In this document: piece after piece, positions 36,101 through 44,524 of the stretch
Layout: every line of letters starts with the position of its first letter
Position numbering within the stretch: the stretch's first letter is position 1
Source: Halomarinibacterium sp041392205
GTDB lineage: Bacteria; Bacteroidota; Bacteroidia; Flavobacteriales; Flavobacteriaceae
Length of the DNA: 64,000 bases
NCBI GenBank assembly: GCA_041392205.1
Contig: JAWKMO010000010.1
Location: 1-64,000, forward strand
Direction: 5' to 3'
Notes under the pieces: model-generated
Database searches by the model: none
Seen by the model: the letters and a program-made list of their open reading frames with translations, nothing else
Told to the model about the DNA's origin: nothing
Position numbers and translations under genes: made by a program

Positions 36101-36176
36101 ATGTGAATGACAATTGGTATAAACTTACCAAGCCAAACAAAATCGCAAATACGGTAATAAGTCCTTTATTTTGCAT
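33174..36176 (-). CDS. secDF: Fused protein translocase subunit SecDF
   Basis: A 1000-residue inner-membrane protein that fuses SecD and SecF, as in many Bacteroidota. It uses the proton gradient to help pull proteins across after SecYEG. The SecD half has a first helix (residues 4-24), a large periplasmic region with DLKGGINVILQV near 88 and the P1 segment GVTQPNLQRLGNSGRILVEL, and the helix motif GMSVDANVLIFERIREELDKG near 560. The SecF half begins near 650, with GIDFVGGRTYTV and the matching helix IGYSLNDTVVVFDRIREF near 890. The C-terminus is charged. An exact consensus promoter lies upstream. Confidence 0.96.
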   Translation of the reverse strand: MQNKGLITVFAILFGLVSLYQLSFTFITNKVEDNAKAFATSKFDATQPAERATAEAKYLDSVATQAQFLGIDYKSAKEKELNKGLDLKGGINVILQVSVKDILAGLANNTKDPAFNQALADATELQKNSQQTYLESFFEAFEALPGENRLASADIFFNKSLEGQIESNMTNDQVKPIISRKIDESIASAFEVLRKRIDKFGVTQPNLQRLGNSGRILVELPGAKDVERVKKLLQSTAQLEFWEVVKEEEISSFIIDADAKLKDLLASRKEVDSMRADTTQTTEGNEIADLLGGEKVDEITSAEESNPILSRILPVRASNPGLASFTIKDTAIINSYLRMPEIQSMLSSDLRNTQFLWSIPEFNETVGEEITSLYAIKGNKDQVPQLSGGVIVDAQQSYNQAGRVSVTMQMNGTGAKIWEDMTEYAYQNGTQIAVVLDNIVYSAPGVSSGKISGGRSEITGEYTIAEAQDLANVLRAGKLPASADIIQAEVVGPTLGHEAISSGILSFIIALVIVLLWMILYYGKAGAFADVALAVNILFIFGILAGLGAVLTLPGIAGIVLTIGMSVDANVLIFERIREELDKGKSQRDAINDGFSNALSSILDANITTGLTGLILLVFGTGPIQGFATTLLIGICTSLFTAIFITRLFIDSYTKNGKSLTCSTAITKNFFKNVNINFLGKRKIAFIISGILIAVSLGSLFTNGLNQGIDFVGGRTYTVRFDKDVNALEIQNDLIAAFESAEAKTYGGNNQLKISTKYKIDETGSEVDVEVEQMLYDALKKNLPSEMTYEQFIEDNDTKTAGRMEYYKVSPTIADDIKSSSFWAVFGSLVVVFLYILLRFRRWQFSLGAVAAVFHDVLIVLGIFSLTYKFMPFSMEIDQSFIAAILTVIGYSLNDTVVVFDRIREFFNEHGTWKMSKIINGALNSTLGRTLNTSLTTLIVLLTIFLLGAESIRGLIFALIVGIIVGTYSSLFIATPIFYDTVRKKGIDLSDKKEELEEEK

Positions 36177-36213
36177 GTGTATGTATTTTTAGGTCAAATT
36201 TTTTAAAAACGGG

Positions 36214-36244
36214 CAAATATATCATTTACCTTGTTATCTGACAA
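36214..36244 (-). promoter_or_regulatory. Promoter of secDF
   Basis: On the minus strand: TTG, 20 bases, TATATTTG. The -7 box ends 38 bases before the ATG of secDF. Confidence 0.75.
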
Positions 36245-36375
36245 TTATTATGATTGTTTAATGTGAATTATTAAAGCCCTTACATTTTTAGTATAAAAGC
36301 CTACTCAAAAAGTCGAAACTGGTAAAGAACCGTTTCCTTTGTAAGTATAAAGAAATGGGGAGTATTTAATCCTCC

Positions 36376-36984
36376 TTAAGATAAAGGGCCCGCTCGCACC
36401 TCTGGAATTTTATAAGTATTAGTATCTACTAAAAGTAGGCTGTTAGGAGGAATAGGATAAGTAGTAATAAATAAATTGTGATTAATACTAATATCATCTT
36501 CAGAAATACCAAATAACCCCAGCGGATTTACAAATTGATCTCGAACCGATTTTATTTCTACTAACGAACCTTTATCACCTATTTTACCATACACATTTTT
36601 ATAAATGTTACTAACGTTAAGGTGGTAGTGTTTTGAATCTTTTTTGAAGGGAACATTGGGAGCGTCATGATGGGTTGTTGCGGCATTAAACTGAAGCTCT
36701 TTTGTTTCTGAAAATAAGGCTTTAACAAAAGCAATATCTACCGCACTGTAATAGCTAATTTTTAGCTTTCCACTTTCAGCTTCTTCTACTCTTATTTGTT
36801 TAACACCAATAGACTGCAATTGTGAAGTTACCTTAGCAATGACATCTTCCGTTTCAAATAAAGTAACTTTTTGAGTGGTAAACTGAACGGTAATTTCTTG
36901 ATTGGGTACCAAGGTGTTCTCAAGGGTAACACCCAAAGAAGCCACTGCAAGTAAGAATATTCCTAAATACCATTTCCAGTTCAT
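36376..36984 (-). CDS. Membrane-anchored protein with a SecD P1-like domain
   Basis: A 202-residue protein with one N-terminal membrane helix (about residues 4-21) and an exported body. I do not know a named family for it. By eye, residues about 47-98 match the P1 region of the SecDF encoded just downstream: both share GVxQ, a following SG, and AxDxxxVKxLxxxTxxLxF at the same spacing. This suggests a stand-alone copy of the SecD ferredoxin-like periplasmic domain. The rest (HYHLNVSNIYKNVYGKI onward) shows no obvious likeness. It lies upstream of secDF on the same strand, but secDF has its own promoter in the 199-base gap. The likeness is seen, the function is inference. Confidence 0.6.
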   Translation of the reverse strand: MNWKWYLGIFLLAVASLGVTLENTLVPNQEITVQFTTQKVTLFETEDVIAKVTSQLQSIGVKQIRVEEAESGKLKISYYSAVDIAFVKALFSETKELQFNAATTHHDAPNVPFKKDSKHYHLNVSNIYKNVYGKIGDKGSLVEIKSVRDQFVNPLGLFGISEDDISINHNLFITTYPIPPNSLLLVDTNTYKIPEVRAGPLS

Positions 36985-37023
36985 ACGCCAAATATAAAAA
37001 ATAAAGGCTTTTTTTAAGAAAAA

Positions 37024-37050
37024 AACCTGATAGATTTAGGCTATCAGGTT
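37024..37050 (-). terminator. Terminator of the gene at 37074-37802
   Basis: AACCTGATAG and CTATCAGGTT form a perfect 10-bp stem with a 7-base loop, followed on the minus strand by a run of T. Confidence 0.85.
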
Positions 37051-37073
37051 CAAAATATAAAGTACGTTTCAAC

Positions 37074-37802
37074 TTATTGAGGTGGCGCTACGCTACTTAG
37101 AGATAATTTGGTACTTTTTGTGGTTCCTGTTGCGGTAAAAGAAGCCACATTTGTGGTATTTGGATCATATGTAAATCGGAAAGCCGATTCAATATCATCT
37201 CCCGCTCTTACCCACATATAAATCCAAACTGTATTCCCAGCAACTAAAGACGTATTTTCCAAAACAAAATCTGTACATTTCATAGTAACACCGCTTCCAC
37301 CTCCACTCATTTCACTGCTCCACTTCCATTTGTCCCAATTATCTCTGGGGATTTCGGCCTGTGGATATTGCACCCCTTGATTAATCCAAAACATGGTAAA
37401 TTGGCAATTATACCAAGCTTGGTCTAATAAATTAAATGCGGAAATATTACCAAAAGACTGAAAACTGTCTCCTAATTTATTTTTTAAAAACGCCTCATTT
37501 TCTCCAAGGTTAGGTATTTGTCTTAGAGTATGAAGCGCCCACACTTTAGATTCTCCTGTTTTTTTGATGAGCTTATCTCTATGTTCTCCTAAATTTGGAA
37601 TACTACGCAGCATTTCGAAAGATAGTTCTGGATCGTTAGTAAGGACGTGATCTACAACTGCGGAAAGCCCATTTTCTTTAATAGCTACTTTAAGAATATC
37701 TTCAAAACAACTATTAGGATCCTTAATTGCATCAAATGTTTCTTTGGCGTTAATAGCATTAGCTGCTCTTATGCCACTCATTCTGTGTTCGTTTAATTTC
37801 AT
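37074..37802 (-). CDS. Unrecognised protein with internal IPNLGE repeat
   Basis: A 242-residue protein without signal peptide or membrane helix. Residues about 15-110 look helical and contain two similar stretches, LRSIPNLGEHRDKLIKK and LRQIPNLGENEAFLKNK, about 33 residues apart. Residues about 125-240 look like a beta domain: paired Trp (DNWDKWKWSSEM), GGGSGV, then WIYMWVRAGDD and a Thr/Ser-rich end. The absence of a signal argues for a cytoplasmic or specially exported protein. I recognise no family. It is a single gene between two hairpin terminators. Confidence 0.65.
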   Translation of the reverse strand: MKLNEHRMSGIRAANAINAKETFDAIKDPNSCFEDILKVAIKENGLSAVVDHVLTNDPELSFEMLRSIPNLGEHRDKLIKKTGESKVWALHTLRQIPNLGENEAFLKNKLGDSFQSFGNISAFNLLDQAWYNCQFTMFWINQGVQYPQAEIPRDNWDKWKWSSEMSGGGSGVTMKCTDFVLENTSLVAGNTVWIYMWVRAGDDIESAFRFTYDPNTTNVASFTATGTTKSTKLSLSSVAPPQ

Positions 37803-37904
37803 GATTGATAAATTTTAGTTAGTTTTTTATAGGTATAAAATTAGATTCAAAAAACACACCATGAAATACGTATAAATACCTAATTTTTAATTATTTAAAT
37901 AAAA

Positions 37905-37924
37905 AAACCGCTATATAGCGGTTT
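37905..37924. terminator. Terminator of mdh
   Basis: AAACCGCTA and TAGCGGTTT form a stem around TA, flanked by A-runs and T-runs, 35 bases past the mdh stop. Confidence 0.8.
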
Positions 37925-37958
37925 AAAAAAATGGTATCAATAAAGAATGTATCTATAT

Positions 37959-38879
37959 CTATAATAATGCATTGGTATTTCTAACGCCCTCAGCACTCTC
38001 TTTCATTTGTGCTTTTTCAGCAGCTGTTAACTCAATTTCCACAATACTTTCAATTCCATTTTTCCCTAAAATTACAGGAACCCCAATACAAATGTCACTC
38101 ATCCCATATTCTCCTTCAAGCAGCACAGAACAGGGGAACATTTTTTTAAGATCGCACGCAATGGCTTGTACTAAAGCTGAAACGGCCGCGCCTGGTGCAT
38201 ACCAGGCTGAGGTGCCTAATAATTTGGTTAGTGTAGCACCTCCTACTTTTGTATCTTCCAAAATTTGCTGTAATCTTTCTTCAGAAATAAATTTTGAAAC
38301 AGGTACGCTATTTCTCGTGGCCAAACGGGTTAACGGAATCATTCCGGTATCACTATGGCCGCCAATTACCATTCCATCCACATCACTCAGAGGAGCATCT
38401 AAAGCTTCGGCTAAACGGTATTTAAAGCGTGCACTATCCAAAGCACCGCCCATACCTATAATTCGATTTTTAGGCAAACCTGTCACTTTATGTGCCAAGT
38501 AGGTCATGGTATCCATTGGGTTACTAACCACAATTAAAATAGTATTGGGTGAATATTGTACCAAGCTATTAGCAACTGTTTTCACAATTCCTGCATTAAT
38601 ACCAATTAATTCTTCACGCGTCATTCCGGGCTTTCTGGGTATTCCTGAAGTAATCACACAAATATCACTTCCGGCAGTTTTGGAATAATCATTAGTAACT
38701 CCTGTGATTTTGGTATCAAAGCCATTTAAGGGAGCCGTTTGCATAAGATCCATCGCCTTTCCTTCTGCAAAACCTTCTTTGATATCTAGTAACACGACTT
38801 CGCTTGCAAAATCTTTAATAGCAATGTACTCGGCACAACTTGCACCTACAGCACCTGCTCCTACTACAGTAACTTTCAT
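37959..38879 (-). CDS. mdh: Malate dehydrogenase (LDH-like type)
   Basis: A 306-residue NAD-dependent enzyme of the TCA cycle that interconverts malate and oxaloacetate. The Rossmann motif GAGAVG is at residues 7-12, with acidic D32 suiting NAD. The substrate loop SGIPRKPGMTREEL at 78-91 has the arginines expected for malate. The catalytic pair is Asp148 with His175 (IGGHSDTGMIPL). The protein is of the LDH-like group found in Bacteroidota and Chlorobi. It is a single-gene unit; a TACTTTTG -7 match lies 48-55 bases upstream (38927-38934) without a clear -33 partner. Confidence 0.96.
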   Translation of the reverse strand: MKVTVVGAGAVGASCAEYIAIKDFASEVVLLDIKEGFAEGKAMDLMQTAPLNGFDTKITGVTNDYSKTAGSDICVITSGIPRKPGMTREELIGINAGIVKTVANSLVQYSPNTILIVVSNPMDTMTYLAHKVTGLPKNRIIGMGGALDSARFKYRLAEALDAPLSDVDGMVIGGHSDTGMIPLTRLATRNSVPVSKFISEERLQQILEDTKVGGATLTKLLGTSAWYAPGAAVSALVQAIACDLKKMFPCSVLLEGEYGMSDICIGVPVILGKNGIESIVEIELTAAEKAQMKESAEGVRNTNALL

Positions 38880-38997
38880 TATACTTTTTTTAAGTGAATA
38901 ATTTTTTTTGAATTTTTCAGACCCTGCAAAAGTATCAAATTATTGGGATTCCTCCTACTATATTAAAGAACAAAAAGTATAAAGGTTTATTTACGTT

Positions 38998-40047
38998 TTA
39001 TCGCACACTTATTGCAATTCCAGCCGAAATGGTACTGTATTCCTGGAGGGTATATGAGGCAAATATTTTAAATATACTTAAGTTGAAACGAGTACCTAGA
39101 GTGAGCCGTGCACTATTTACATTGGCTTTAAATTGAAGAGGGTTTGTAAGTGTTTCCTGAACCGTCCCAATAGTATTCCCATTTGCATCTTCCAATTGGT
39201 AACTAAGAGTGTAATCGCCATTTAATGCTAATTTGCTTCCGCCTCTTCCAAATCCCACTGACCCATAAAAATCAACAATTTTTAAATCCACAGAGCCGAT
39301 GGCCTGAAATGATAAGGTGTTTAATTTAAACTCTGCTTCTCCATTTTCTACTACCACATCATCCGTTGTGTCTTCATCATCAATTGCATAGGTTACTTTG
39401 GTATGACCGTAAGCAATCAAAGCACTTAAACTAAAAGGGGATTCATCTAGGCCTGGAATATATTGTGATAGGTTATGTTGTATACCCAAGCCTATCAGAA
39501 AGTTTTTTACTTTATCATCTACCCCAAGATTGGGTAATAAACGAAGTTTAACATCTGTTTTGAAGGGAATTCCAAAGCCAACTTGAACAATAGGTCCTGG
39601 AACTCCTTTCAAAGGAAAATCGGCTCCAATTCCACCAGGCATTTCAAATTCGGCAACCTTAAAAGTTCCATCACCTACTGGAATTCTTACATCAAAGACA
39701 GTCCCGTCTGTATCATCTCCTAATACCGTTGAAACTGTTTGTTGCGATCCTATTTGAGAACTCACAAAATTATAATCGGAGGTGCGAAACAAAAAATTTT
39801 TATCCTTGTCCGGTACTAATGCCAAATTTGCTCCAATAGTGATGTCAAAACCGAATAGTTCATGAGTTTTACCTGTTGTATACCAACCGTCATTCATACT
39901 ATATACTATTCCTTTTAAAGCAGGATCTATATAGGCTTGAGTAAGTTTTTCGGCATCGGAAGCTGCCAAAAGAATGCTTTCTAATTCTTGAGAATATACG
40001 ATGGTTTGAAATCCCAAAAAGAGAAAGAATAGTTTAAATTCTTTCAT
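38998..40047 (-). CDS. DUF6588-like outer membrane protein
   Basis: A 349-residue exported protein. The signal peptide is residues 1-19 (ending VYSQ). The mature start LESILLAASDAEKLTQAYIDPALKGIVYSMNDGWYTTGKTHELFGFDI matches what I recall of the flavobacterial DUF6588 family. The rest has amphipathic strands of a small beta-barrel and ends with a strand IFASYTLQEYSTISAGIAISVR. Location in the outer membrane is inferred from this pattern. No function is known. It stands alone between mdh and gyrB, 88 bases after the gyrB end. Confidence 0.7.
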   Translation of the reverse strand: MKEFKLFFLFLGFQTIVYSQELESILLAASDAEKLTQAYIDPALKGIVYSMNDGWYTTGKTHELFGFDITIGANLALVPDKDKNFLFRTSDYNFVSSQIGSQQTVSTVLGDDTDGTVFDVRIPVGDGTFKVAEFEMPGGIGADFPLKGVPGPIVQVGFGIPFKTDVKLRLLPNLGVDDKVKNFLIGLGIQHNLSQYIPGLDESPFSLSALIAYGHTKVTYAIDDEDTTDDVVVENGEAEFKLNTLSFQAIGSVDLKIVDFYGSVGFGRGGSKLALNGDYTLSYQLEDANGNTIGTVQETLTNPLQFKANVNSARLTLGTRFNLSIFKIFASYTLQEYSTISAGIAISVR

Positions 40048-40101
40048 ATACTTTATAATTATTGGTTAAATTTAAATATAAAACAATCGATCAAAAAAAT
40101 A

Positions 40102-40116
40102 CCCCCTTAAAGGGGG
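40102..40116 (-). terminator. Terminator of gyrB
   Basis: CCCCCTT and AAGGGGG form a tight hairpin, followed on the minus strand by ATTTTTTTG. It lies 20 bases past the gyrB stop. Confidence 0.7.
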
Positions 40117-40135
40117 CATTTTATGTTTCAATTAT

Positions 40136-42076
40136 CTACGCATCTATGTTAGCATAGACAGCATTCTTCTCAATAAATTCTCTTCGAGGTGGCACCTCAT
40201 CTCCCATAAGCATAGAGAAAATCCTATCGGCTTCTGTACCGTTATCAATAGTGACTTGACGTAAGGTTCTAAATTCAGGATTCATAGTGGTATCCCAAAG
40301 TTGTTCGGCATTCATTTCTCCTAATCCTTTATAGCGTTGTATGTTGGCACTACCACCAAATTGTTCATTTAAGGCATCCCGTTCTTTATCATTCCACGCA
40401 TATTCCTTTTTATTTCCCTTTTTAACGAGGTACAATGGTGGTGTGGCGATGTAAACATAACCCGCTTCTACCAACTCTTTCATATAGCGGAAGAAAAAAG
40501 TAAGTATTAAGGTAGAAATATGGCTTCCATCGACATCGGCATCACACATTATGACTACTTTATGATAGCGCAATTTTTCTAAATTTAGGGCTTTACTATC
40601 TTCTTCAGTACCAATGGTAACCCCTAGTGCTGTATAAATATTTCGAATTTCTTCATTTTCAAACACCTTATGTTGCATGGCTTTTTCCACATTCAAAATT
40701 TTTCCTCGAAGGGGTAAAATGGCTTGGAAATTTCGATCTCGACCTTGTTTTGCGGTACCTCCTGCAGAGTCTCCTTCGACAAGAAATACTTCACATTTGG
40801 TAGGATCTTGTTCCGAACAATCAGACAGTTTACCGGGCAATCCAGCACCCCCCATGACGGTTTTACGCTGCACCATTTCACGGGCTTTTCGTGCCGCATG
40901 ACGTGCTGTTGCTGCTAGAATTACTTTTTGGACGATGGTACGAGCATCATTAGGATTTTCTTCCAGATAATTTTCAAGCATTTCAGAAACGGCTTGGCTA
41001 ACTGCAGCGGTAACCTCTCGGTTTCCTAATTTGGTTTTGGTTTGCCCTTCAAATTGAGGCTCTGCCACTTTTACTGAAATAATAGCGGTTAATCCCTCAC
41101 GGAAATCGTCGCCAGAAATTTCAAATTTTAATTTATCGAGCAATCCTGAGGCATCTGCATATTTCTTTAAAGTACGCGTTAATCCCGCACGAAAACCACT
41201 TAAATGGGTTCCCCCTTCGTGGGTATTGATATTGTTTACATAGCTATGTAAATTTTCATTATACGAAGTATTATACACCATAGCTACCTCTACCGGAATA
41301 TCATTTTTTTCGCCTTCCATAGAGATTACATCTGCGATAAGAGGCTCACGGTTTCCGTCTAAAAATTTAATAAATTCTTTTAAGCCTTCATCACTATGAA
41401 AAACTTCGGAGACAAACGCTCCCTTTTCATCGGTTTGTCGTTTATCAGTTAAGGTAATTGTTATTCCTTTATTTAAAAAAGACAGCTCCCGCATTCTACT
41501 GGCGAGGGTATCGTAATTAAACTCTAAAGACTGCTGAAATATTTGTCCATCGGGTTTAAAAGTAACCGTGGTACCCCGTTCGGTAGTTTCCCCAACGGCC
41601 TTTACAGGATACATCGTTTTACCTCGTTCATATTCTTGTTCCCATATTTTTCCATCGCGAAATACGGTAGCCTTTAAGTGCACTGAAAGCGCATTAACTA
41701 CCGAAACACCCACCCCATGCAAACCTCCAGAAACCTTATAGGAATCTTTATCAAACTTTCCTCCTGCTCCAATTTTGGTCATGACTACTTCTAATGCCGA
41801 AACTCCTTCTTTTTTGTGTAAATCCACAGGAATACCGCGACCATTATCTTTTACAGATATTGAATTATCTTCATTAATTATAACCCCAATGGCATCACAA
41901 TGTCCTCCCATGGCTTCATCAATGGAGTTATCCACGACTTCGTACACTAAATGGTGTAGGCCACGAACTCCTACATCTCCTATATACATGGAAGGACGCA
42001 TGCGCACATGCTCCATCCCTTCTAACGCCTGAATACTATCGGCTCCGTAACTGCCTTTTTTTTGTTCTTCGCTCAT
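40136..42076 (-). CDS. gyrB: DNA gyrase subunit B
   Basis: A 646-residue ATPase subunit of gyrase. The GHKL ATPase motifs are present: EVVDNSIDEAMGGHC (about 45-59), DNGRGIPVD (about 78), GGLHGVGVSVVNALS (about 117). The transducer domain follows. The TOPRIM domain holds EGDSAGGTAKQGRDR near 431 and MCDADVDGSH near 510. The C-terminus has QRYKGLGEMNAEQLWDTTMNP, typical of GyrB rather than ParE of this group. Length fits Bacteroidota gyrB, which lacks the long insertion of proteobacteria. It has its own exact promoter and terminator. Confidence 0.96.
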   Translation of the reverse strand: MSEEQKKGSYGADSIQALEGMEHVRMRPSMYIGDVGVRGLHHLVYEVVDNSIDEAMGGHCDAIGVIINEDNSISVKDNGRGIPVDLHKKEGVSALEVVMTKIGAGGKFDKDSYKVSGGLHGVGVSVVNALSVHLKATVFRDGKIWEQEYERGKTMYPVKAVGETTERGTTVTFKPDGQIFQQSLEFNYDTLASRMRELSFLNKGITITLTDKRQTDEKGAFVSEVFHSDEGLKEFIKFLDGNREPLIADVISMEGEKNDIPVEVAMVYNTSYNENLHSYVNNINTHEGGTHLSGFRAGLTRTLKKYADASGLLDKLKFEISGDDFREGLTAIISVKVAEPQFEGQTKTKLGNREVTAAVSQAVSEMLENYLEENPNDARTIVQKVILAATARHAARKAREMVQRKTVMGGAGLPGKLSDCSEQDPTKCEVFLVEGDSAGGTAKQGRDRNFQAILPLRGKILNVEKAMQHKVFENEEIRNIYTALGVTIGTEEDSKALNLEKLRYHKVVIMCDADVDGSHISTLILTFFFRYMKELVEAGYVYIATPPLYLVKKGNKKEYAWNDKERDALNEQFGGSANIQRYKGLGEMNAEQLWDTTMNPEFRTLRQVTIDNGTEADRIFSMLMGDEVPPRREFIEKNAVYANIDA

Positions 42077-42115
42077 AAATAGTTAGGTTGTTTTCTACTT
42101 TTTTAACACAACTCA

Positions 42116-42145
42116 CAAATATAACCAAATCCCTACTAAAATCAA
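42116..42145 (-). promoter_or_regulatory. Promoter of gyrB
   Basis: On the minus strand: TTG, 19 bases, TATATTTG, an exact match to the Bacteroidota consensus, 40 bases upstream of the ATG. Confidence 0.75.
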
Positions 42146-42308
42146 TGGTTTTGGCTATTTTACATGGGGTAAGTTATTAACAAATTTTGTGAAAAAATAA
42201 AGCGGTTTTAAAACCCTTTAAACTGCTATTTTCAAAAAGAATTCAATTCGCTGTTTTACAAACAATTATTTTTTATTTTTATTAAATTTCACATAATTTC
42301 ATTCGTTT

Positions 42309-42316
42309 TAAATTTG
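42309..42316 (+). promoter_or_regulatory. Possible -7 element of the DUF2911 gene
   Basis: TAAATTTG matches TAnnTTTG, 32 bases before the ATG at 42348. The -33 position reads TTT. Confidence 0.35.
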
Positions 42317-42347
42317 AAAAAAATTATATTTAAAAAAAATTACTCTT

Positions 42348-42896
42348 ATGAAAAAGCACCTTATTATTTTAGCCCTATCCTTATCATTCATTTTTAATTT
42401 TACTCATTCTTCTATGGCGCAAAAATTTAGCAAAATGGATGCTAGCCCCATGGATGCAGCAGCGTATCCCAGTGATTACAAAAATTCAGTAAAAGAAATA
42501 AAGATTATATATAGCAGACCTCAACTTAAAGGCAGAGAAGTTAGCTCCCTTGCAAAAAACGGCGAAGTTTGGAGAACGGGCGCCAATGAAGCAGCAGAAC
42601 TCACTTTATATACCGATATGTATTTGGGGGATACCTTAGTAAAAGCAGGTGTTTACACCTTTTATACTATTCCAGGAGAAAAAGAATGGACTGCCATTAT
42701 TAATACAGACTTAAATGTTTGGGGAGCCTATTTTTACAATGAAAAAAATGACGTAGCTCGAATAACTGTTCCCGTAACCCTAGCAGAGGAGTCTTTAGAA
42801 GCCTTATCTATTGTTTTTGAAGAAAATAATGGGGGTATTGGCATGCATCTAGGATGGGGTACTGTTAGAATTACTATTCCCTTTACAAAAAAATAA
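42348..42896 (+). CDS. DUF2911 secreted protein
   Basis: A 182-residue protein with a signal peptide (residues 1-25, ending SSMAQ) and one DUF2911 domain. The family pattern is clear: IKIIYSRPQLKGRE near 47, GEVWRTGANEAAELTLYTD near 67, AGVYTFYTIPGEKEWTAIIN near 97 and WGAYFYNEKNDVARITV near 122. DUF2911 proteins are common secreted or periplasmic proteins in Bacteroidota with unknown function. It is a single-gene unit followed by a hairpin terminator. Confidence 0.9.
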   Translation: MKKHLIILALSLSFIFNFTHSSMAQKFSKMDASPMDAAAYPSDYKNSVKEIKIIYSRPQLKGREVSSLAKNGEVWRTGANEAAELTLYTDMYLGDTLVKAGVYTFYTIPGEKEWTAIINTDLNVWGAYFYNEKNDVARITVPVTLAEESLEALSIVFEENNGGIGMHLGWGTVRITIPFTKK

Positions 42897-42915
42897 AACA
42901 CCCTTCTCTTTATAT

Positions 42916-42943
42916 AAAGCCGAACCTTTGGGGTCGGCTTTTT
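42916..42943. terminator. Terminator between DUF2911 gene and queE
   Basis: AAAGCCGA and TCGGCTTT pair, extended by ACC/GGG, with a T-run on the plus strand. It abuts the stop codon of the convergent queE. Confidence 0.8.
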
Positions 42944-43585
42944 TTATGGAATATTTAAATATTTATGGGTTTGTAACGAGACAATCCATTTTGGGTTTTG
43001 CATCACATAATCCACAATCCATGGAATCATTTTATCTCGTTTACTCCATTCGGGTTGTAAATATAATTTACATGTTGAACTTACTTTTTCGGCTTGTTCT
43101 TCAGCAAAACGAAAATCATCATTGTTATACACAATTACTTTTAATTCATTTGCTTTTTGATAGACCTCTTCAGTAGGCAATTTTACCTTTTTTGGAGAAA
43201 GGCAAATCCAATCCCAAATCCCAGTGAGTTGATATGCTCCGGAGGTTTCAATGTGTGTAGAAAGTCCTTTTTCTTTTAGTAATAAGGTTAAAGGACCCAT
43301 ATCCCAAGTTAAGGGTTCGCCTCCAGTAACCACAATGGTTTTGGAATATTTAGCTGCGTTTTGGGCGATATGTTCAATTTCTGTAGGCGGATGAATGCTA
43401 GGATTCCAGCTTTCCTTCACATCACACCAATGGCAACCCACATCGCAACCCCCTATGCGAATAAAATAAGCTGCAGTTCCTTTGTGATACCCCTCTCCTT
43501 GAATGGTATAAAACGCTTCCATAAGAGGAAGCATTTCACCCTTATCAACAAGTTCTTTTTCTTTATCTATTACTTTTCTACTCAT
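42944..43585 (-). CDS. queE: 7-carboxy-7-deazaguanine synthase
   Basis: A 213-residue radical SAM enzyme in the queuosine (7-deazaguanine) pathway that rearranges 6-carboxy-tetrahydropterin into 7-carboxy-7-deazaguanine. FYTIQGEG near residue 25 and the iron-sulfur ligands Cys47, Cys51 and Cys54 (CDVGCHWCD, the CX3CX2C form) are present. TGGEPL follows near 102. Length is typical. It is a single gene here; folE, which makes the shared precursor, is about 13 kb away. Confidence 0.94.
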   Translation of the reverse strand: MSRKVIDKEKELVDKGEMLPLMEAFYTIQGEGYHKGTAAYFIRIGGCDVGCHWCDVKESWNPSIHPPTEIEHIAQNAAKYSKTIVVTGGEPLTWDMGPLTLLLKEKGLSTHIETSGAYQLTGIWDWICLSPKKVKLPTEEVYQKANELKVIVYNNDDFRFAEEQAEKVSSTCKLYLQPEWSKRDKMIPWIVDYVMQNPKWIVSLQTHKYLNIP

Positions 43586-43682
43586 TATTAAAAGATTAAG
43601 AAAGTTTACTTCATTTTATTCTAAAAAATAATAATTTCGCACAGTTTTTGTAAAGAAACTAAAAAACAAAAATATTGTTATT

Positions 43683-44408
43683 ATGCATAGAAAAATTATT
43701 ATTCTCCTTCTTTTTGTAACTTTTTATAACAACGCTCAAGTAGGTATTAATACGGTAAGCCCTGACGCATCAGCCATGTTGGACATACAATCTACAACTC
43801 ATGGTATTTTGGTTCCTAGAGTTACTAGTGCTCAAAGAGATGCAATTGCTAACCCAGCCAATGGTTTAATGGTTTTTAATACCGATACAGATGAACTACA
43901 ATATAATTCAAACACTCCAGCAGTTCCTATCTGGTTAGCTTTTTTAACATCTCCTACTACTAGTTCTTCATTTGGAGATTCTTTGAAGTATTCTAATACA
44001 GATACTACAACAGATATAAACACTGTATCACCAATACAACTTCCAATTTTTGGCACTATGGAATGGAATGACAATGGCTCACTTTATACTGTTAGTGGGA
44101 ATGAAATTACAATTGCAGATACCGGAAGGTATGAAATTGTAGCTAATGTGTCGTTAATGAGTTCCGCATCTCGTGTGGCTCCAGAGTTAAGAATAACTAT
44201 AAATGGCGTTGAAGTTGGAGCTTATGCCTCATCTGGTTATATTAGAGACTCGAATAATCACAATGAAAGTTCACTTCACCTTAGGGAAGTTTTAGAAATT
44301 ACCAGTGGAGATATTATTGCTATTAATGTTGTTCGAAGTGCCAACTCTGGAAGCGCTACTATGCGTTCAGTAGGAAGTTCTAATTTTTTTATCCTTAAAC
44401 TTAATTAA
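43683..44408 (+). CDS. Secreted protein with C1q/TNF-like C-terminal domain
   Basis: A 241-residue protein with a signal peptide (residues 1-18, ending NNAQ). Residues 19-75 carry the stretch VGINTVSPDASAMLDIQST and GILVPRVTSAQRDAIANPANGLMVFNTDT, a common start of flavobacterial secreted trimeric-type proteins. Residues about 110-240 look like a jelly-roll: TVSGNEITIADTGRYEIVANVSL, NGVEVGAY, SSLHLREVLEITSGDIIAINV and a final FFILKL strand, which fit the C1q/TNF-like pattern. Probable role is in the extracellular matrix or surface, inferred. It stands alone. Confidence 0.75.
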   Translation: MHRKIIILLLFVTFYNNAQVGINTVSPDASAMLDIQSTTHGILVPRVTSAQRDAIANPANGLMVFNTDTDELQYNSNTPAVPIWLAFLTSPTTSSSFGDSLKYSNTDTTTDINTVSPIQLPIFGTMEWNDNGSLYTVSGNEITIADTGRYEIVANVSLMSSASRVAPELRITINGVEVGAYASSGYIRDSNNHNESSLHLREVLEITSGDIIAINVVRSANSGSATMRSVGSSNFFILKLN

Positions 44409-44524
44409 AAGAATATTCCTTTCCTTACTTATTCTTATTGAATTTTAAATTTATTATTGTAGAAACCATCCTTTTTTTTCAGTAGCTACAATACAATTGC
44501 TATTTTTACCTAAAATTTTTAAAG

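Noticed and set aside
42077..42347. Replication origin beside gyrB
   Set aside because: The 270-base AT-rich gap holds gyrB and DUF2911 promoter elements, but I found no cluster of DnaA boxes (TTATCCACA type) and no dnaA or dnaN nearby.
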